Shown here in pieces: positions 17,275 to 26,039 of a stretch of 52,844 nt of DNA. Source of the stretch: an uncultured Lachnospiraceae bacterium (GTDB taxonomy: Bacteria; Bacillota; Clostridia; Lachnospirales; Lachnospiraceae); the NCBI GenBank assembly GCA_910586755.1, contig CAJUJM010000017.1:1-52844 (forward strand). Reading direction: 5' to 3'. Made by a program: the position numbers and the translations under genes. Within the stretch, counting starts at the first letter, position 1. The number at the start of each line of letters is the position of its first letter. The notes under the pieces were generated by a model. The model was not told where the DNA came from, did not search any database, and saw nothing but the letters and a program-made list of their open reading frames with translations.

Positions 17275-17877
17275 ATGAAAAACGGAACAAATGCGAAGAA
17301 ACTGGTGATTATAGGGTTAATGGGGGCTCTGTCGGGGGTCCTGATGCTGTTTAAATTCCCCATTCCCTTTATGCCCCCCTTTATGGAATTTGATTTTTCC
17401 GGTCTGGTAGAAATTATAGGCGGCTTTGTATTGGGGCCGGGAGCGGCGGTCATGATTATCCTGGTAAAGCTTTTAGTGAAGCTGGCCCTTATGGGAACTA
17501 ACACCATGTTCACCGGGGAAGTCAGCAACTTTTTGGTAAGCTGTGCCTATGTCCTTCCGGCGGCATGGATTTACCGTCATCACAAATCGAAAAAAGCGGG
17601 AGAAGCGGGAATGGCAATCGGAAGCATTACCTGTGCTCTGGTGGCAGTGGCAACCAACCTGCTTATCATCTTCCCTTTCTATGTAAACCTGATGGGAATG
17701 ACTATGGAGCAGATCATTTCCATGTGCGGGGCAGTAAATCCTCTGATGAAAAATACCCTTACTCTGGCTCTGTTTGGGATTGTTCCCTTTAATTTAATCA
17801 AGTGCGGAGTCAACTCCCTGGTTACAGTGCTGGTGTACAAACGGATCAGCAAGGCAATTAAAGGGTTTATGAATTAA
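17275..17877 (+). CDS. ECF transporter S component, RibU-like
   Basis: 200 residues, about six hydrophobic segments. The pattern FPIPFMPPFMEFDFSGL near residue 28, then GGFVLGPG and a conserved Gly-Thr-Asn plus GEVSNFL segment, matches the RibU/FmnP riboflavin-binding S component family (COG3601). No FMN riboswitch is recognisable in the short gap after the preceding terminator. The ATG at 17275 has AAAGG ten bases upstream; a GTG at 17266 is the alternative. The energising module must be elsewhere. Confidence 0.78.
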   Translation: MKNGTNAKKLVIIGLMGALSGVLMLFKFPIPFMPPFMEFDFSGLVEIIGGFVLGPGAAVMIILVKLLVKLALMGTNTMFTGEVSNFLVSCAYVLPAAWIYRHHKSKKAGEAGMAIGSITCALVAVATNLLIIFPFYVNLMGMTMEQIISMCGAVNPLMKNTLTLALFGIVPFNLIKCGVNSLVTVLVYKRISKAIKGFMN

Positions 17878-17913
17878 GGCAGCGTTGGAAAATAGGTTTT
17901 TCAGGGAAAAAAT

Positions 17914-17956
17914 CAAAAAGCCGGATCAGCCAGTGTTGGCATATGTCCGGCTTTTG
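17914..17956. terminator. Bidirectional terminator between RibU-like gene and AbiH gene
   Basis: CAAAAAGCCGGA pairs with TCCGGCTTTTG, with a smaller inner stem GCCAGTGTTGGC. T runs lie on both strands, which serves two convergent genes. Confidence 0.82.
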
Positions 17957-17965
17957 AATTTTCTC

Positions 17966-19039
17966 TTAATTGATAATTTGTTTAAATTGAATCTTGGATT
18001 TGGCTCCTGTCATATACTTGGTAAACAAGTCTTTGCCAAGAATCTTTAAAATATTATGTTCTAATTGAGTTTTGGAGTCTTTATTTAAATAATAGATATT
18101 TATGGTAATACGATCCATATCTAAAAAGGGCTTCAAGATATTCCGATCCGTCGGATCCAGCGAATGGCCGTATATACTGACAGTACAATCTGTCAAAATG
18201 TCTGTCTCCCCACCTTCTGTTCCGTCAAAATCCCAGGACTCATATTTTTTTATCCAGTTTAAATAGTCATTACTTGTTGCGTATTGGTAGCATTGAAAAA
18301 ATTTAAAGAAATCCACATACTTCTCATGTTTTGATTCGTCATAGAAATCGCTGCCAATGCCCATAACAATTCCGGTATTGGTTTGTTCATCAATTTTTCC
18401 ATGTACATAACAGATATTTTCCGGAATAAGCTGTTGATTTTTGTTGTACAGTTTCACAAAGGTTGTCGTATAGTTAAATGATAATAAATAGTCAATTTTC
18501 ATATCCTGAAACATCTTTATACTGTTGATTCTATCTAATTTATATTGAGTAATCCACAATATGTATTCTTTGAATAAATCAATGAAGTCCTGAATCTGCC
18601 TGTGGATGTCTTGTTCCAAATCTAAAAGTTCCGAATTAGACCAATATCGTTTCAATGTTCCAATTCCCATAAGAATACGATAGATAAAAGGGGAACTCTC
18701 ATGTATTTTATCGGAATCTAATAATAGTTTTGATACTACGGATTTATTTTCTCTGTATGTATATCTTTTAAAAAGGGAAGGCATATCGCAGACACTGTCT
18801 ACAATTTCCATAAGCTCATTTTCAAAATCAATCCAATCATTATTGTTGCAGAGCTTTGAGCACATATATTCGAAAATTTTTGACTGTCTGACCCGGTTAA
18901 ACAGCTTTGTTGAGGCTTCATTTCTTAATACATATTGATAAAACTCGGGATCATTTTGAACATTGGTAATAAAATCACTATACCGGGTCGGTAGGCTATG
19001 GGCGATGTCAAACCCATTTCCAATAATTAAAATATGCAT
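17966..19039 (-). CDS. AbiH-family abortive-infection protein
   Basis: 357 residues. The N-terminus MHILIIGNGFDIAHSLPTRY is the hallmark of AbiH (PF14253), a phage abortive-infection family; the C-terminal half carries YGHSLDPTDRNIL, also conserved there. The mechanism is not well defined. The ATG at 19039 has GGAGG five bases upstream. The gene is clearly more AT-rich than its neighbours (13 of 60 bases are G or C at 18481-18540, against 29 of 60 at 17461-17520), consistent with recent transfer. It stands alone between a terminator and the AraC remnant. Confidence 0.85.
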   Translation of the reverse strand: MHILIIGNGFDIAHSLPTRYSDFITNVQNDPEFYQYVLRNEASTKLFNRVRQSKIFEYMCSKLCNNNDWIDFENELMEIVDSVCDMPSLFKRYTYRENKSVVSKLLLDSDKIHESSPFIYRILMGIGTLKRYWSNSELLDLEQDIHRQIQDFIDLFKEYILWITQYKLDRINSIKMFQDMKIDYLLSFNYTTTFVKLYNKNQQLIPENICYVHGKIDEQTNTGIVMGIGSDFYDESKHEKYVDFFKFFQCYQYATSNDYLNWIKKYESWDFDGTEGGETDILTDCTVSIYGHSLDPTDRNILKPFLDMDRITINIYYLNKDSKTQLEHNILKILGKDLFTKYMTGAKSKIQFKQIIN

Positions 19040-19093
19040 GTTATCCTCCAACAGTTCAGACTTTTTCTATAGTTTACAACACAAATAAAGGGA

Positions 19094-20047
19094 TTACAAT
19101 CTTTTAGAAGAGGCTTTTCTATATTCGCTGGGAGTAATCCCCTGATTTAATTTAAATCTTCTGGTAAAGCTGGAAACGTTGTAATAGCCTACCTGCTCGC
19201 TAATATCTTTGAGAGGAAGATCGGTAGAACTTAAAAGCTCCTTTGCTTTCTGAATCCTCAGATAAATGGTGTAATCCATTACATCTTGGCCGGTACTGTC
19301 TTTAAAAAATTTGCTGAAGGCAGGCAGCGTCATATTAAACTGCTGAGCCGCCTCATAAGCGGAAAAGTCACATCTCTGGCAATTGGCGTTTAAATAGGAA
19401 ATCACATCGTCAATAGCAGCCTTTTTTGAACTCCTGGCAGTAAGATCGTGTAATTGCTCACTCCATTGGCGCAGCATTTGGATAATTTCCTGTGCAGTTT
19501 CCATGCCCGAAAGACGGATAGGAGAGATGGAAGACGAATCCTTTTGTGCCTGGCAGTGCTCATTTACCATATGGATGAGATCAAAGCATATGTTTCTGGC
19601 CAAATAAAGAGGCATTTGATTTTTCTCCATAAAGCAAATAATATTTTGAATGGAGCTGTGAATCCCCTGTTCATTATGAACAGAAAGGGAGTTTTTTAAA
19701 GCTTCAAAATCCTGATGGGGATATAAAACAGGAGTCTGGAAGGAGCCTGCCTCCTGGAACCGGATTACGGTTCCGTTTCCTTTTACAAATCGATAGTCCA
19801 GAGCGCTGGAAGCTTCCATATAGGACTGGGCAATGTGCTCAGTGCTTTCTGTGATGCAGCCAATTCCGATGGTGGTGGTGTAGTTATATTTTTTTTGCAA
19901 AAATCCCTGGAGCTTTTGACAGGAACGCTCCAGGGAGGCGGAAGGACTGGATATATTTGTCAAAAGCACGATTTGATTGGAATGGAAATTGTGAAGGTAA
20001 TAATAAAAGCATTTTGAAAAGGGAGTTATGGTAGGCTCTGTAAAGGG
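19094..20047 (-). pseudogene. 5'-truncated AraC-family regulator
   Basis: The frame encodes the C-terminal part of a large membrane-type AraC regulator (the kind paired with LplA-type binding proteins). Two HTH motifs at the end are intact (SAYEAAQQFNMTLPAFSKFF and LKDISEQVGYYNVSSFTRRF), preceded by a cytoplasmic region starting FYYYLHNFHSNQIVLLTN. An in-frame stop at 20048-20050 ends the frame upstream, where the usual extracellular sensor and two TM segments (several hundred residues) should be. The only in-frame start is a GTG at 19969 without ribosome site. The 5' end collides with the ribosome site of the divergent binding-protein gene, so the front of the gene was lost by rearrangement. 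Confidence 0.8.
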
Positions 20048-20079
20048 TTAAAGAAAACTATATTCAGGAGGAAATTACA

Positions 20080-21720
20080 ATGAAAAAAAGGACAACAGCA
20101 CTATTATTAACCGCAGCAATGACAGTAAGCAGTTTCACCGCCTGTGTGCCCAAAGCAGACAGTGCAACCAGCACTACGCAGGCTTCGGCGGCAGGAGAGG
20201 AAGCAGCCGCTTTTGAAATGAATAAAGAAGGCCTGCCGATTGTGAACCAGCCCATTACTTATGAGATTGCCGCCAGCACTCAGAAAAATAAGAACTTTAA
20301 GGATCTGGAATTTTTCCAGGAATTGGAGAAAGAAACCAATGTAATTGTAGATTGGAACATGTCGTCTGACGATGGCTGGAATGAGAAAAAGAGCCTTCTG
20401 TTTGCCAGCAACGCATTGCCGGATGCATTTTACGGACAGGGTATTTTAACGGAAGTAGACATTATGAAGTATGCTTCCCAGGGAATGTTGATTCCGTTAA
20501 ATGACCTGATTAAGGAATATGCCCCCAATTTAAAGGCTATTCTGGACGAGAACCCCCAATACCGCAGGCAGATCACAGCTCCGGACGGCAATATTTATGC
20601 TCTGCCTACTATCAACGAATTAAACCCGACCACTCATGATAAGCTGTTTATCAATAAGACCTGGCTGGATAATCTGGGCTTAGAGGTGCCTGAGACTCCC
20701 GAAGAGTTTGAAGCCGTACTCCAGGCATTTAAGGATGAGGACGCCAACGGAAACGGGGATCCAAATGATGAGATTCCATTCAGCTTCCGCATGAGCTCCA
20801 CTGACCCGTATAACCGCCAGCAGGGGATCCAGTCCTTATTCGGCACCTTTGGCCAGCTGGATGATATTTACCACTTTGTAGTAAATGATGGGGAAGTTGT
20901 CTATACCCCCGCTACAGAGCCTTACAAGCAGGCAATTTCCTGGTTCCACGATCTGTACTCCAAGGGACTGATTGACAAAGAGGTATTTACCCATGACTTT
21001 AACGTATATGTGGCAAAGATTCAGGATCCGGGCAAGATTGTAGGGATGTTCTTAGGCTGGAGCGGAAATGCTACCGCAGCTGCTAACAAAGATGATTATG
21101 TAGCGATGGCCCCGTTAAAAAATACTAATGGGGAACAGATTTGGCGTACCGTTGACGCCAAGATTATTTCGAAAGGCTCTTTCGCCATTACCAATCAGGC
21201 GGAGCATCCGGAGGTGCTGATGCGCTGGATTGACGAGTCCTACGATATGGAGACTTCTCTGGAAATCTGCCAGGGCCTTCTTGGACATGCTCTGGAGATT
21301 ACCCCGGATGGAAGGTATCAGCAGATGGAACTTCCGGAAGGAACCACTTTGGATACGGTAATTCACGATTTTGGCCCTGGCAACGACGGCACTTTCGCAG
21401 TAATGCAGCCCATTATTGACAAGCTCAACTTAAATGCCAACCTGACCGAGCGTAAAGAACTGGATAAGTTCTATTCTCAGTACAATGTTCCGGCAGAAGA
21501 TATGTACCCCAACGTATTTTTTACGGAGGATGAGATCGAGGAAATCGGCGTCCTTCAGACGGATATCGATTCTTATGTTGCACAAAAATATGCCGGATGG
21601 ATTGTAGAAGGCGGCGTGGAAGAAGAGTGGGATGAGTTCCAGAAAAAGCTAAAGGACATGAATGTAGACCGTTATATCGAAATTTACAAGACCGCATATG
21701 ACCGGTATAATGCAGAATAA
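20080..21720 (+). CDS. Extracellular solute-binding lipoprotein, LplA type
   Basis: 546 residues. Lipoprotein signal peptide with the cleavage cysteine at residue 22 (SSFTAC), then a low-complexity Ser/Thr/Ala linker, then a family 1 solute-binding fold like LplA/AlgQ proteins that feed carbohydrate ABC importers. It includes a calcium-site-like DEDANGNGDPNDEIPF segment near residue 225. The two permease genes that normally accompany such proteins (LplB, YtcP) are absent: a terminator and an IS110 element follow, and a truncated AraC gene precedes. It is probably an orphan left by deletion. AGGAGG precedes the ATG; no promoter is evident between it and the AraC remnant. Confidence 0.87.
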   Translation: MKKRTTALLLTAAMTVSSFTACVPKADSATSTTQASAAGEEAAAFEMNKEGLPIVNQPITYEIAASTQKNKNFKDLEFFQELEKETNVIVDWNMSSDDGWNEKKSLLFASNALPDAFYGQGILTEVDIMKYASQGMLIPLNDLIKEYAPNLKAILDENPQYRRQITAPDGNIYALPTINELNPTTHDKLFINKTWLDNLGLEVPETPEEFEAVLQAFKDEDANGNGDPNDEIPFSFRMSSTDPYNRQQGIQSLFGTFGQLDDIYHFVVNDGEVVYTPATEPYKQAISWFHDLYSKGLIDKEVFTHDFNVYVAKIQDPGKIVGMFLGWSGNATAAANKDDYVAMAPLKNTNGEQIWRTVDAKIISKGSFAITNQAEHPEVLMRWIDESYDMETSLEICQGLLGHALEITPDGRYQQMELPEGTTLDTVIHDFGPGNDGTFAVMQPIIDKLNLNANLTERKELDKFYSQYNVPAEDMYPNVFFTEDEIEEIGVLQTDIDSYVAQKYAGWIVEGGVEEEWDEFQKKLKDMNVDRYIEIYKTAYDRYNAE

Positions 21721-21735
21721 TCCGGATACGGAATC

Positions 21736-21771
21736 AAAAAGGGCGCGGTGCCGTGTGCTGCGTCCTTTTTT
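21736..21771 (+). terminator. Terminator after the solute-binding protein gene
   Basis: AAAAAGGGCGC pairs with GCGTCCTTTTT (one G-T wobble) around a 13-base loop, ending in six T. Confidence 0.75.
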
Positions 21772-21918
21772 AAAAGACATACTGGAAAAAGTCCAGCTAA
21801 GAAATGTCAATAGGTAAAATGAAAAATGTTTAAAAAGTTTTTTACAAGTAGTTGATGTAAAAAGGGTAACTTTAATAAGCCCACCCATGTGGAAAATTTT
21901 GAAATTCATTAAAACCTG

Positions 21919-23253
21919 CTAAGCAGCGTTTGGTGCTTTGTCAGGATGCGCTGCAAAATACTGCTCACAGTGTTCCTGAGGAGTGATGAGCGTAAACGGC
22001 TTATTATCTCGGAGCATGGCAAAAATGATGTTGCAGATTTTATGCATGACAGCCCCGACAGCCACGTTCTTCTTCTTGCTTTTGCATTTGTCGGCATAGT
22101 AGCTGTGGATCACCGGATTTACTGGTGTTTTTGTCCCTTTATCCACCTTAAGGTTATTGAGAGCTACCATATGCAGGATACGTCTGGCAAGGCTGGACCC
22201 TCTCTTGGACATGTGAACATTGTCCCCGTTGAACTTGCCGGACTGCTTTACGGCAGGATCCAGACCGAAGTAGGCATAAAGCTTCTTTGGGGAGGAAAAA
22301 AGGTCAAAGGAACCCATTTCCGCAATCAGGACAACCGCGCTGAGGAAGCCAATGCCCCGCAGAGACTGGAGAAGGAGGATACGGTCATAGACGGGTGTTC
22401 CTTCCAGCTTATTAACAGCCTTATGCAGTTCTTTGAGTATGCTATCCAGATGCTCCTGGTATTCCCGGTAGGTTTTGATATAGAGCCGGATTCGGAGTGA
22501 GCTGCTTGGAAGGGAACGTCCGAAAACAGAGGCATCCTTTGCAGCGGTGCATATGGCATCATATTTGGCAAGGGCATACGTTTCCCCAAAGCGAGCCGTG
22601 CATCGGATGGTTTTGACAAGCTTGTCTTTTGGGGAGGAAAGCATGTCCGCTGCAAGTGGGTAAGCTTCCAGAAGCTTTAGGGAAGTCTGCGTTGTGAGCT
22701 TGCTGAACACCTTCAGGTATGCGGGGAAGGAGACTTTGAGTTCCGCATGAAGCTTCAAGACGATGGCGGACTGCAGATCCTTGAAATAATAGTAGTCACG
22801 CACAAGATTGCGAAGGTCAATGATGGAGTCATCCGGGACAATGGAAGTCTTAAGAGAGGCATCCAGGCCGACTTTAGCCGCTTTTTTAGAATCAAATTTA
22901 TCATTATGCAGTTTCCTAACGTTCAAATTTGTGCTATTCTTAGTAATGATAGGATTAATGACGGAGCAGTCAAACCCCTTATCACGAAGGAAGCACAGGA
23001 GCGGGATGTGATAGATCCCGGTGGACTCAAGGAAGCAACGGCTTTTGAGAGAATACGTCTCTTGTGCTTCCTTTATTTTTGTGACGGCAAGCTCCCTGGA
23101 CTGTGGATCGGAATGAACGATCTTGAAAGGTTTCCCGATAAGCGTAGCGTTAGGGAGCATGATGGACATCCATGAGAAATCAGCGCCGACATCAAGCCCG
23201 ACTGAGAGGTAGGGGATGCTTTGGAGCGTCTTGAGTAGTTTTTGAGAGTGCAT
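21919..23253 (-). CDS. IS110-family recombinase (transposase)
   Basis: 444 residues from the ATG at 23253, which has GGAAAGGATAAAACC upstream. A DEDD/RuvC-like N-terminal domain starts at YLSVGLDVGADFSWMSI (first Asp), with Glu in CFLESTGIYH and Asp in NDKFDSKKAAK. A C-terminal Transposase_20 domain reads LLQSLRGIGFLSAVVLIAEM and YAYFGLDPAVKQSGKF, then the conserved SKRGSSLARRIL segment expected to hold the catalytic serine. Family knowledge: IS110 recombinases use a structured bridge RNA encoded by the element to pair donor and target DNA. The frame is intact, so the element may be active. The upstream 60 codons of the open frame are the non-coding bridge-RNA region, not protein. Confidence 0.93.
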   Translation of the reverse strand: MHSQKLLKTLQSIPYLSVGLDVGADFSWMSIMLPNATLIGKPFKIVHSDPQSRELAVTKIKEAQETYSLKSRCFLESTGIYHIPLLCFLRDKGFDCSVINPIITKNSTNLNVRKLHNDKFDSKKAAKVGLDASLKTSIVPDDSIIDLRNLVRDYYYFKDLQSAIVLKLHAELKVSFPAYLKVFSKLTTQTSLKLLEAYPLAADMLSSPKDKLVKTIRCTARFGETYALAKYDAICTAAKDASVFGRSLPSSSLRIRLYIKTYREYQEHLDSILKELHKAVNKLEGTPVYDRILLLQSLRGIGFLSAVVLIAEMGSFDLFSSPKKLYAYFGLDPAVKQSGKFNGDNVHMSKRGSSLARRILHMVALNNLKVDKGTKTPVNPVIHSYYADKCKSKKKNVAVGAVMHKICNIIFAMLRDNKPFTLITPQEHCEQYFAAHPDKAPNAA

Positions 23254-23440
23254 GGTTTTATCCTTTCCGGCAGGTATCCAATTCCAGAAGGTGGATACAC
23301 AACCTAGCGGGTAATACAGGTATAGCCTGAGGCTTCCCAACCAGCCAAAACATAAATCACCACCGAATGGACTGACAGACTTTTTAAGAGGTTTCACCAG
23401 CCAGAAGGCTGGTTCCCAAGGAGAATACGTCAATGATCCT
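23254..23440 (-). ncRNA. Candidate IS110 bridge RNA
   Basis: The roughly 185 bases upstream of the recombinase start, read on its strand, hold a perfect hairpin (ACCAGCC-TTCT-GGCTGGT, 23413-23396), a second copy of GGCTGGTT further on, and a perfect GTATCCA / TGGATAC stem (23298-23274) close to the recombinase start. Size and position fit the bridge RNA of IS110-group elements. Boundaries and target or donor loops are not resolved. Confidence 0.45.
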
Positions 23441-23597
23441 GCCTTTCGTGATTATACCTCTATATTTTGTCTGGTGCATTAAGGAAACCTCAGACAAGGT
23501 AAAGAAAGTTGTCTTATAACTTCTGATGGAGGGGGGAATTCCTCCTTCCGTTATATCTATATAGATTTATTAGATTGGACTTTGTAACTATTAACCA

Positions 23598-23615
23598 GTA
23601 GTCATTCTTGACTAC
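23598..23615. promoter_or_regulatory. Operator-like palindrome
   Basis: Perfect inverted repeat GTAGTCA-ttct-TGACTAC ending 8 bases before a possible -10 TATACT (23624-23629), upstream of the small secreted-protein gene. Its position over the -35 region suggests a repressor site; the regulator is unknown. The rest of 23441-23640 holds one further pairing TTGTCTG / CAGACAA and a GGAGG / CCTCC stem, with no gene. Confidence 0.4.
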
Positions 23616-23644
23616 ACCATTATTATACTAGGAGAATTTTAGAA

Positions 23645-24070
23645 ATGAAAAGCAAGGTAAAAACGAAGGTACTTTTATCCGCCATTACAATGGCAATGAT
23701 TGGCGCGGCAAGCGTGGTGACGGCTTTTGCATATACCCCGCCTATGGTAGTAAATGGAACGGATTATTCTGGAATGGAGACGATAACATTTATTCCTGTA
23801 TCACCGGAAGAATTGCTTGCAGAAACTTTGCCATATGATTACTTTTTTACAGACCAGAACGGAACTATTTATCCTATCGAAAAGGAGCCCCGTACCCAGC
23901 GGGGATGTGCACATGAGTTTACAATAGCGGGAACAACTACTAAACATACCCCCAATAGTAATGGAGGCTGTGTAGTAAAGTATGTAGAGTCTATGAGATG
24001 TAAATTATGTGGAATGATGAAAGATGGCAGCATGATAAATGAAGTCAAGTACACAAAATGCCCTCACTAA
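23645..24070 (+). CDS. Small secreted cysteine-containing protein, unknown
   Basis: 141 residues. A Sec signal peptide (positively charged start, hydrophobic AITMAMIGAASVVTA, probable cleavage after AFA near residue 29). The mature part has six cysteines, including a CKLC pair and a terminal C-P-H, and a TTKHTPNSNGGC segment, suggesting a small disulphide- or metal-stabilised extracellular domain. I do not recognise the family. AGGAG precedes the ATG. It lies between the IS element and the VgrG locus and is monocistronic as far as can be seen. Confidence 0.72.
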   Translation: MKSKVKTKVLLSAITMAMIGAASVVTAFAYTPPMVVNGTDYSGMETITFIPVSPEELLAETLPYDYFFTDQNGTIYPIEKEPRTQRGCAHEFTIAGTTTKHTPNSNGGCVVKYVESMRCKLCGMMKDGSMINEVKYTKCPH

Positions 24071-24126
24071 AGTAAAAAAGGTATTAAAAGCATGACTGCT
24101 TACATTACACATAGTTAAAAATATCC

Positions 24127-24170
24127 TGCTAATCTGACGAGCTTACAGGAATCAAATACTGAGATTAGCA
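24127..24170 (+). promoter_or_regulatory. Leader inverted repeat upstream of the VgrG locus
   Basis: Perfect 9-base inverted repeat TGCTAATCT / AGATTAGCA with 26 bases between, ending 18 bases before the first start codon of the locus. It could be an operator pair or an RNA stem close to the ribosome site. No convincing -35/-10 pair was found. Confidence 0.4.
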
Positions 24171-24188
24171 AATGAAAAGGTGCGGGAT

Positions 24189-26039
24189 ATGAAAAGGAAG
24201 ATAAGAATAGTAGAGTCGCTCAAGGCTATAGGCATGGCGTTAGTATTTAGTTGCAGCGTTTCTTCGCTGGCGTTGGCAGCAGAAAGCAATTCTGAAGAAT
24301 CAGCAGAAATTGTATTTTTACTGGATGCCAGCGCCAGTATGAAAACCCAGGACAGGGAGTGGCTGGCCCTGGATGCAATCAGGCAGGGAATATACAGCGT
24401 TCCGTCCAACTGCCAGACAGGATTTGTGGCTTATGGCACAGAAGTACAGACCGTGGTTCCATTGACAGAAGACAAGGAAAAGCTTGATATGCAGATAGAT
24501 GGGGTGGAATATGGAGGATATACCAATGCCGGAGCCGGGCTTACTCAGGCTGTAGGGCTGTTTTCTGATACGCCGGATAAGACGCGGTATATTATTATGC
24601 TTTCAGATGGTGAGATTGATATGCCGGGGGCGGAAGAGGAAAAAAAGTCAAGAGAAAGTTATAAACAGGCAGCGGCTTATGCAGAGAAAAAGGGGATTCA
24701 AATCTGCATTATAGCTATTGGAAGCGAGCTGGACAATCCCCAGATGCATATTTTTGACGGCGCAGAGATAACAGACGGAACGATTTACTGGGAAGGTTCG
24801 TCCGGATCTCTGACACAGATTATAGAGCGGATTGTGTCCCACAAGCTGCAGATTCCCCGGCAGCCCCTTGCTGCAACAGATGCAGAGGAAGGGAAAATCC
24901 TGGCAGAACTCCCGGCAGGCGTGAATCAGGCAAAAATTATGATAACCAGTGACAATGAAATAGAGCAAGTGACTGCCCAATATGACGCCGAAGGGGGACA
25001 TATCACAACAGGGAAGCGATTTGCGGCTGTCGATTTAGAAAGACCTGAACCGGGAACCGTGGAAATCTGCTTTTTAGCTTCTGATGTTTCAGAAGTACAA
25101 GCATATTTAGTCACAGAATTTGTTGTAAAGCCGCAGGTGCTTGTAGAGTATCGAATTGAGCCTGCTATGCAGGCAGAATCAAAAGAGCAGGAACAGCCAT
25201 CCTATGAACATTTTGCAGATCTTACCATTGAAGTAATAGACACAGGGAAAGGTCATACCAATATATTTACAGGAAAAGCATTTGAGGGGCTGGAAGTTCC
25301 GTATTCTATAAATAGTGTTCCATTTACAGGGGTTGTGGAACAGGGAAGGATTAGTCATACCATACCGGCGGATGGGATCGATGAAGTGGAGGTAGCAGTA
25401 GAACTTAGCAGCTCTGGGGCTATCTGCCATATAGAACAGCCGGTAGTGTCCCCGATCCCTAAAATACCCGATCCGGAATTTGTCCCCGATCCGGATTACC
25501 GGCCATTATGGGGCATACTGGGAGGATTAGCGGCAATTATTACGGTTCTTGGAATTTGGCTTTTAAAAAAGAACCAAACAACCATACTTTATGTATCTCA
25601 GCCCTCTGATATAGGAAATCGGACAGAGAAGGCAAAAAGCAAACCCTGTACTTATACCGGAAAATTCAATATGTATGTAGTAAAAACTGCAGATGGGACG
25701 GATGTACCGCCTCAGACCTACCGGCTGTTTGGGCGCAGAGCAGGAAAGCTGTCATTAAATCAAGTGCTTCAAACCTGCAAAATCCGGTTGGGAAAGAGCG
25801 GAGCAGAGAATATTATCTTTTATCCGGGGCCGGATCATTCTGTTATCATCACAGATCAATCAGAACGTTGTACGGTGATGAGAGGAATGGAGATTTTGAA
25901 AAAAGGTATGGGATATCCGGTATTTTATGGAGAAAAGATTACGGTTTCCTTTGAAGATGAGGTTACAGAAATAGAAGCTGGAAATAACTGCCGCAGATGG
26001 GGAGAAGGTAGATGTCAGCTATATGATGGGGCTGTATAA
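24189..26039 (+). CDS. Secreted vWA-domain protein with TM and FHA-like C-terminus
   Basis: 616 residues. A signal peptide ends near residue 31 (SSLALAA). A von Willebrand factor A domain follows, with an intact MIDAS start DASAS at 46-50 and a conserved Thr in GGYTNAGAGL and Asp in LSDGEID, so metal-dependent ligand binding outside the cell is expected. Beta-rich linker, then a TM helix at about 438-459 (WGILGGLAAIITVLGIWLL). The cytoplasmic 150 residues resemble a divergent FHA-like beta sandwich (RLFGRRAGKLSLNQVL and VFYGEKITVSF), but the usual GR-SR-H-N signature is not present, so this is tentative. First gene of the locus; overlaps the next gene by 17 bases. ATG 24189 is preferred over the GTG at 24180 by spacing from AAAGG. 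Confidence 0.8.
   Translation: MKRKIRIVESLKAIGMALVFSCSVSSLALAAESNSEESAEIVFLLDASASMKTQDREWLALDAIRQGIYSVPSNCQTGFVAYGTEVQTVVPLTEDKEKLDMQIDGVEYGGYTNAGAGLTQAVGLFSDTPDKTRYIIMLSDGEIDMPGAEEEKKSRESYKQAAAYAEKKGIQICIIAIGSELDNPQMHIFDGAEITDGTIYWEGSSGSLTQIIERIVSHKLQIPRQPLAATDAEEGKILAELPAGVNQAKIMITSDNEIEQVTAQYDAEGGHITTGKRFAAVDLERPEPGTVEICFLASDVSEVQAYLVTEFVVKPQVLVEYRIEPAMQAESKEQEQPSYEHFADLTIEVIDTGKGHTNIFTGKAFEGLEVPYSINSVPFTGVVEQGRISHTIPADGIDEVEVAVELSSSGAICHIEQPVVSPIPKIPDPEFVPDPDYRPLWGILGGLAAIITVLGIWLLKKNQTTILYVSQPSDIGNRTEKAKSKPCTYTGKFNMYVVKTADGTDVPPQTYRLFGRRAGKLSLNQVLQTCKIRLGKSGAENIIFYPGPDHSVIITDQSERCTVMRGMEILKKGMGYPVFYGEKITVSFEDEVTEIEAGNNCRRWGEGRCQLYDGAV

Larger units (their letters stand above)
21880..23450 (-). 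mobile_element. IS110-family insertion sequence (ends approximate)
   Basis: Defined by the IS110 recombinase gene and its long 5' non-coding region with paired stems. IS110 elements have no terminal inverted repeats and make little or no target duplication, so the ends cannot be read directly; the limits given are a minimum estimate. It sits between an orphan binding-protein gene and a small secreted-protein gene. Confidence 0.6.

Noticed and set aside
23254..23433. Extra 60 codons in front of the IS110 recombinase
   Set aside because: This region forms stems and lacks a ribosome site; the family start is at 23253.
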